Assembly: GCA_013154135.1 (NCBI GenBank)
Contig: JAADDB010000169.1
Span: 1-17,214 of the forward strand
Origin: Chloroflexota bacterium
Lineage (GTDB): Bacteria > Chloroflexota > Anaerolineae > JAADDB01
DNA: 17,214 nt
Reading direction: 5' to 3'
Below are positions 14,401 to 17,214 of this stretch, piece by piece. The notes beneath the pieces were generated by a model. The model saw only the letters and a list, made by a program, of their open reading frames with translations, made no database searches and was not told where the DNA came from. The first letter of the stretch is position 1, and every line of letters starts with the position of its first letter. The translations under genes and the position numbers were made by a program.

Positions 14401-15187
14401 TCTGGAGGAGGCGATCCGGTGGGGACGCCGGGCCCTGGAGGTTCTTCAAGACCACGGGTTGTACGGTCAGATTCCCGGGGCCGCGTACATGCTGGCGTCC
14501 TCCCTCCTGTTCGCCCGTGCTTATGCGGACGCGCGGGATGTATTCCGCCTGGGGTTGGACCACGCGCAGACGGCCCGGATGCGCGCGTTCCTCCACGCGG
14601 GACTGGCCGAAGCCTGGGCGCATCTGGGCGAGGACCGTCAGGCCCGGCAGGCGTTGGACGCGTGTATCCCTGTGCTGGATCAGATAGCCGCGGACGAGTA
14701 TCTGCCCCGAGGGTGGTATCAGGTCGCGCGTGCGGCCGCGCGGGTGCGGCCTGAATACCAGGCGACCGCGCTCCGCCGCGCGTACATGGCCCTCCAGGCC
14801 CAATCCCACCACGTGCCGGAGGAGGACCAGCGCGCGTTCCTGCACCAGGTGCTGACCCACCGGATCATCGTGCAGGCGTGGCAGGCGGTCGCGCCACCCA
14901 CGGTGGAGCGCCTGCGCATTCCCCTGCCCAGCGTGGATGGCCGGGGCACGGTCATGGTCACGTGGACGGTGCAGGCGGGGGAAGAGGACGTGGTGGTGGA
15001 GGCGGATCAGGGGCCCATCGCGCTGCGTCGGCATCGGTTGAAGCGACTCCTGCGGGAGGCCGCGGATCAGGGCGCGCGGGCCACCCATCAGGCCCTGGCC
15101 CAGGCCCTAAACGTGAGCGTCCCCACCATCCGCCGGGATCTCCGCGCGCTGCGGGCCTCCTCCCGTCCGGAGGAGGGGGATCCGTAG
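11468..15187 (+). CDS. SARP/BTAD - AAA ATPase - TPR transcriptional regulator with a C-terminal HTH
   Basis: This 1,239-residue multidomain signalling regulator has an OmpR/SARP-like winged helix at about 8-98 (VYLLGLFRV...RRALSQALWRLRRTL) and a BTAD helical domain at about 103-236. An AAA/STAND-like ATPase begins near 255 (FVGRHEERARL), with Walker A GRPGIGKS (285-292) and Walker B LLVLDDVH (388-395). A TPR-rich region spans about 630-1070. The C-terminus has a beta segment (1147-1180) and an HTH, ALNVSVPTIRRDLRAL (1213-1228). The ATG at 11468 has AAAGGAG 9 bases upstream; the open frame extends to 11348, but that extension is not domain-like. GC and third-position GC are higher than in the nuo genes. 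It is divergent from nuo. The ligand and target genes are unknown. Confidence 0.85.
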   Translation: MAARPTCRVYLLGLFRVDCEGRGEREIASLHARRVLAYLALHAGQPVPRAQIAGVLFPDMPEDRARRALSQALWRLRRTLDIPVIQGNYNDITLHPALWSDVHAFETLADRQDVDAWEEAVALYRGEFLPGVYDEWVLVARERLRNTYLQVLQRLVQAHKQRGHYEQALEHARAHVREEPLWEEGHREIMHLYLILDRPAEALQQYETLRALLEEALGVRPSPDLETLVEVIQERLRTQQARRRAPLFSPVPRIPFVGRHEERARLLEHVERALQGRGSLVFVEGRPGIGKSRLLREIIDGARWRGLRVGCDQAGEEGGVYTPLRGAVDRILSRESLRHLQRLPEPLLGAAARVWPRLGDPASQVEPQHIHRALAHIIRALAQPQPTLLVLDDVHLADATIFDVLSHLAGDLDHLPLCIILTYRPLEAQARARVWEGLMALDRIAAPDRIRLNPLTPEERALLMAAALGISVNDPLIPRLVDSIGEIPLHVLEMLRYLHRRGILQRSPEGRWEITTPPHVPLPVPPTLTTLIQQRLQRLNARLQDLLEVLAVVGERIPPSVVADWSTFYPPTALSDLCRYGFICQEADGWRFSHALIQQAVYERIPPSRRRHLHRDIAERLAQISDPPWEQVAHHWEQAGHTAAAVQAYYRAAQEAAHVFAHDRVLTAWTAARSLLQVPDPLGYDVGHLAVQTLMLQGNMQEARRTLALILGWARCLQDRRRLAQGYVTGGKLLIRMGKYTSARRFLAKAHRLYASLGDPVGQAEALASLADVVAYAGDMRQAARYLEEAMSLDADADPARSARLLVRRAWVNAHLGRIDEASRLYTLSIQQAREVRDKHVEGMALNGLGLLALEDRDHEKAERAFRQALAVARSLDDIHNIAVSILNLGVTFGQAGRWADAYAQAQEAFALAEESRNWKTWILAQLMLAAVDIVRARFTQAEEGLQRGLEMAQDIGFVRGEGGIYRVWGSWAREQGRLEEAIRWGRRALEVLQDHGLYGQIPGAAYMLASSLLFARAYADARDVFRLGLDHAQTARMRAFLHAGLAEAWAHLGEDRQARQALDACIPVLDQIAADEYLPRGWYQVARAAARVRPEYQATALRRAYMALQAQSHHVPEEDQRAFLHQVLTHRIIVQAWQAVAPPTVERLRIPLPSVDGRGTVMVTWTVQAGEEDVVVEADQGPIALRRHRLKRLLREAADQGARATHQALAQALNVSVPTIRRDLRALRASSRPEEGDP

Positions 15188-15204
15188 TTGGACAGGATCC
15201 GCCC
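15175..15204. terminator. Candidate bidirectional hairpin between convergent genes
   Basis: GGGGGATCC (15175-15183) pairs with GGATCC (15195-15200) plus CCC (15202-15204), with G15201 bulged: a 9-bp stem and 11-nt loop around the regulator's stop codon. It lies between the convergent ends of the regulator and the antiporter gene, which is the expected place for a shared terminator. No T-run follows, so support is partial. Confidence 0.35.
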
Positions 15205-15233
15205 CAACAGAATGGCGTCCGTGGGCCGTTCTC

Positions 15234-16280
15234 TCATACGAAATAGAAGGCCAGGGCGATGATGAGGAAGACCCCCAGGAGCTGGGCCCCTTCCATCCAG
15301 TTGCTCTTGCCGTCCTGGGCAATGAGGGCCGCGACAACGGTCGCGGCGGCCAGGGCAGCCAGTTCAAAGGGGTGGAAGACCAATGTCAGGGGTTCCGGTG
15401 CGATGAACACGCTCAGAAGCACCAAAAGTGGCGCTACAAAAAGCGCAATTTGGGTGGAAGACCCCAAGGTGATCTCCAGGCTCAAGTCCATCTGATCCTT
15501 CAACGCCACCGTCACCGCAACCAGATGTTCCGCTGCATTCCCCACAATGGGGACAACAATGATACCGATGAAGAACTCCGAGACCCCCAGCGCGGAAACC
15601 GTGTACTCCACACTCTTGACCAAAATCTCGCTCATCCACACGATACCCACCGTGGAAAGGGCCAACAAGAGCAACGCGGTGCGCACGGACCAGCCCCCAT
15701 GATGGGCGTGTTCGGCCGGGGGGTGCGGTTGAGGCGCGCTCAGGCTGAACACCAGGCCCAACACGTAAATGACCATCATCACCACAGCCACGCTCAGGCT
15801 GAGCATCTCCACCCCGTGGTGATTCGGTTCAATCGCGTGGGCAAAGAGGGTCGGGATGGCCAAGGCTATCACGCCCAATGCCAACTGAGTGGCGGCCAGC
15901 CCACTGCGTGTCCTGTCAAAATGCTGGATGCCGTGCCGGAGCCCGCCCAGCAGGATCGCGCCACCCATGACGAAGAGGACATTGCCGATGATGGAGCCGG
16001 TAATGGACGCTTTGACCAGCTCCACCAAGCCCGCACGCAGGGCCATAATTGTGATGATCAGCTCGGCCGCGTTGCCCAGCGTCGCGTTGAGCAATCCGCT
16101 GATGCGGGGACCTGTGTGCGCGGCGAGGGCTTCTGTCGCGTCCCCCAGCAACTTAGCCAGGGGGATAATGCCCAGAATGGACAGGAGGAACAAGGTCACA
16201 TGGTTCCAGTGGAACCATTCCCCCACCGCGGCCAAAGGCAATGCCAGGAGTAACACGTAGATCGGTTGGCGTCGTATCAT
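15234..16280 (-). CDS. Calcium/proton antiporter (CaCA superfamily, CAX type)
   Basis: This 348-residue inner-membrane exchanger probably extrudes Ca2+ (or a similar cation) in exchange for protons. About eleven hydrophobic segments are visible. Both alpha repeats of the family are intact: GNAAELIITIMAL (69-81, E73) with GSIIGNVLFVMG (95-106), and GNAAEHLVAVTVAL (247-260, E251) with GSSTQIALFVAP (273-284). A histidine-rich cytoplasmic loop (HPPAEHAHHGG, 186-196) separates the halves and may sense metal. GGGAGG lies 6 bases before the ATG at 16280. It is 45 bp downstream of the LysE-type gene in the same direction, so the two are likely co-transcribed. The gene name chaA or cax is possible but not certain. 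Confidence 0.92.
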   Translation of the reverse strand: MIRRQPIYVLLLALPLAAVGEWFHWNHVTLFLLSILGIIPLAKLLGDATEALAAHTGPRISGLLNATLGNAAELIITIMALRAGLVELVKASITGSIIGNVLFVMGGAILLGGLRHGIQHFDRTRSGLAATQLALGVIALAIPTLFAHAIEPNHHGVEMLSLSVAVVMMVIYVLGLVFSLSAPQPHPPAEHAHHGGWSVRTALLLLALSTVGIVWMSEILVKSVEYTVSALGVSEFFIGIIVVPIVGNAAEHLVAVTVALKDQMDLSLEITLGSSTQIALFVAPLLVLLSVFIAPEPLTLVFHPFELAALAAATVVAALIAQDGKSNWMEGAQLLGVFLIIALAFYFV

Positions 16281-16325
16281 AATGACCTCCCTGTGATGCG
16301 GTGTTGGATACCATCGCCACTGCCC

Positions 16326-16946
16326 CTACCATCCGATGGCCGTTCCGTTCTCCACAATGAGACGGATGCCCACGGTGATGAGCAGCACAGCCAGCAAGAA
16401 CAGCGCCCGGCGATACCATCCGCCCTGGAGGGCATCCCGCTGACGGTGGACGAAGAGCGCGATGGCCACATGCGCGCCCACCAGCAAAGTGTAGAACGCG
16501 ACCAAAAAGGCCGCCGCGTAGACGGGCGTCTCCCGGTACGCCCGGACCAGGATGGGCCCTCCTACCGTGGCCCAGAAGATGTAGGGATTGGGGTTCAAGA
16601 AGTTCACTAAGATCCCGCGGCCCAAGGCCTGGGACACATCTACCTCCGTGTCCAGGGCGAGGGCCGGGGCCTTTTGTGCGCTCCGGGCCGTTTCCCAGCC
16701 CAGGTATATGACGAACAAGCCGCCGGCAATGCCCAACAGATGTACCACCTGTTCCGGAACTTGGTGCAATATCCAGAGGGAAAGGAGGATGATGGGGATG
16801 TCCGTCAACAGGGGGGCCATGCCCACGGCCACCCCGGCCTTTCCACCCCCTCGCAATGTGGCGACAATTGTGTATGTCAGCAGCGGGCCGGGGCTCATGC
16901 CCGCGGCCAAGCCCAGAGAAACGCCCAACATGAGATAATCCATCAC
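16326..16946 (-). CDS. LysE/RhtB family exporter
   Basis: This 206-residue, six-helix membrane protein of the LysE/RhtB family exports amino acids or other small solutes. Family signatures are SPGP (18-21) in the first helix region, LLTDIPIILLSLW in the second, and NFLNPNPYIFW (115-125) before the fourth. The substrate cannot be read from sequence; other LysE-superfamily proteins move metal ions, which is notable beside a cation antiporter. The start is either the GTG at 16946 or the ATG directly after it at 16943; GGGGGAAG lies upstream and fits either. Only a weak -10-like TATACG is visible upstream on the minus strand (16962-16967). Confidence 0.88.
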   Translation of the reverse strand: MMDYLMLGVSLGLAAGMSPGPLLTYTIVATLRGGGKAGVAVGMAPLLTDIPIILLSLWILHQVPEQVVHLLGIAGGLFVIYLGWETARSAQKAPALALDTEVDVSQALGRGILVNFLNPNPYIFWATVGGPILVRAYRETPVYAAAFLVAFYTLLVGAHVAIALFVHRQRDALQGGWYRRALFLLAVLLITVGIRLIVENGTAIGW

Positions 16947-16999
16947 GTTTGAAACTTCCCCCGTATATTTTGCTGATTGACTGACAAAACGCGGTTGTT

Positions 17000-17021
17000 C
17001 CTTGGCGGCGGACGGGGCCAG
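17000..17021 (+). repeat. Dispersed palindromic repeat, truncated copy
   Basis: CCTTGGCGGCGGACGGG followed by GCC matches the first part of copies 1 and 2 and then stops, with the right half of the palindrome lost. It lies about 110 bp before the near-full copy 2, in the same orientation, so it may be the remnant of a tandem insertion. Confidence 0.55.
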
Positions 17022-17053
17022 CTAACGATTAATGAGTAACGATTGACGATTAA
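17022..17053. repeat. Degenerate period-7 tandem repeat
   Basis: On the minus strand the units run TTAATCG, TCAATCG, TTACTCA, TTAATCG, then TTAG: four heptads plus a partial unit, with most bases conserved. It is markedly AT-richer than its surroundings. The period equals that of the array at 7474-7494, although the unit sequence differs. Confidence 0.6.
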
Positions 17054-17054
17054 G

Positions 17055-17077
17055 AGGGCCAAATGCGGGTTGGCCCT
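17055..17077. other. Strong 8-bp hairpin in the right intergenic region
   Basis: AGGGCCAA (17055-17062) and TTGGCCCT (17070-17077) are exact complements around a 7-nt loop. It could be the terminator of a gene beyond the right edge or part of the repeat cluster. Only a weak T-rich tail (CTTAAT) follows on the minus strand. Confidence 0.45.
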
Positions 17078-17110
17078 TCGATGCCGAGCTGGTCAGAGAA
17101 AGTCCCCCTT

Positions 17111-17160
17111 GGCCGCGGACGGGTCCGCACCTTGGCGGGGTACCGATGTCCTCGCCCCGT
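17111..17160 (+). repeat. Dispersed palindromic repeat, copy 2 (near full)
   Basis: This 50-bp unit matches copy 1 at 41 of 50 positions. The palindromic core GCGGACGGGTCCGC lies at 17115-17128 and a second hairpin (GGGTA, loop CCGA, TGTCC) at 17138-17151. CCTTGGC occurs on both sides of the core, so the unit may itself contain a short internal direct repeat. Confidence 0.8.
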
Positions 17161-17171
17161 CCATAGAAGGA

Positions 17172-17213
17172 GTTTTGTGCGCGGGCTTCATCCGACAACC
17201 ACCCACACAAAAC
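17172..17213. repeat. 8-bp inverted repeat at the right edge
   Basis: GTTTTGTG (17172-17179) and CACAAAAC (17206-17213) are exact inverted repeats about 26 bp apart. The right arm ends one base from the window edge, so a larger element could be truncated. Too short to name. Confidence 0.3.
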
Positions 17214-17214
17214 C

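Larger units (their letters stand above)
16947..17214. other. 268-bp repeat-rich non-coding region upstream of the LysE-type gene
   Basis: No gene is supported; the short minus-strand ORF here runs through repeat copy 2. The stretch holds a truncated repeat copy, a heptamer array, a strong hairpin, a near-full repeat copy and a terminal inverted repeat in close succession. A promoter for the exporter/antiporter pair should lie near 16950-17000, but no good consensus is visible. Confidence 0.6.

Noticed and set aside
13094..15088. Minus-strand ORF of 664 codons opposite the regulator
   Set aside because: It is a shadow frame of the high-GC TPR region with no recognisable domain or Shine-Dalgarno.

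Overview
The window (17,214 bp, roughly 60% GC) reads as a chromosomal segment from a GC-rich bacterium, most likely a Chloroflexota (Anaerolineae- or Thermoflexus-like) lineage. That placement is inference. It rests on the very large SARP/AAA/TPR regulator, the DUF433-DUF5615 gene pair, and period-7 intergenic repeats, all of which I associate with that phylum. No rRNA or tRNA gene is present to settle it.

Positions 1-11,094 (all minus strand) hold a respiratory complex I (NADH:quinone oxidoreductase) operon. In transcription order it reads nuoA, nuoB, [DUF433 antitoxin-like, DUF5615 PIN-like], nuoCD (fused), nuoEF (fused), nuoG, nuoH, nuoI, nuoJ, nuoK. nuoL, nuoM and nuoN should lie beyond the left edge. 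All expected Fe-S ligands are present, including the N7 cluster of NuoG and the NuoB N2 ligands, so the enzyme should be functional. A near-consensus sigma-70 promoter (TTGACA, 17 bp, extended -10 TACAAT) lies just upstream of nuoA. A predicted toxin-antitoxin-type pair is inserted between nuoB and nuoCD without breaking the operon.

Positions 11,095-11,467 form a divergent control region. It contains the nuo promoter, a partial copy of a dispersed palindromic repeat, and a perfect 8-bp dyad overlapping a candidate promoter for the next gene. From 11,468 to 15,187 (plus strand) lies a 1,239-residue regulator: N-terminal OmpR/SARP-type winged helix plus BTAD, an AAA/STAND-like ATPase, a long TPR region and a second C-terminal HTH. 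Its position divergent from nuo makes it a candidate regulator of complex I, which is inference only.

Positions 15,234-16,946 (minus strand) carry a Ca2+/H+ antiporter and a LysE/RhtB-type exporter, probably co-transcribed. The right 268 bp are non-coding and repeat-rich.

The most unusual non-coding signal is a dispersed repeat with a 14-bp palindromic core (GCGGACGGGTCCGC). It occurs as two near-full copies (2592-2641, 17111-17160) and two partial copies (11196-11226, 17000-17021). A second small hairpin in the two full copies keeps its pairing through several compensatory changes. Short period-7 tandem repeats also occur in two intergenic gaps.
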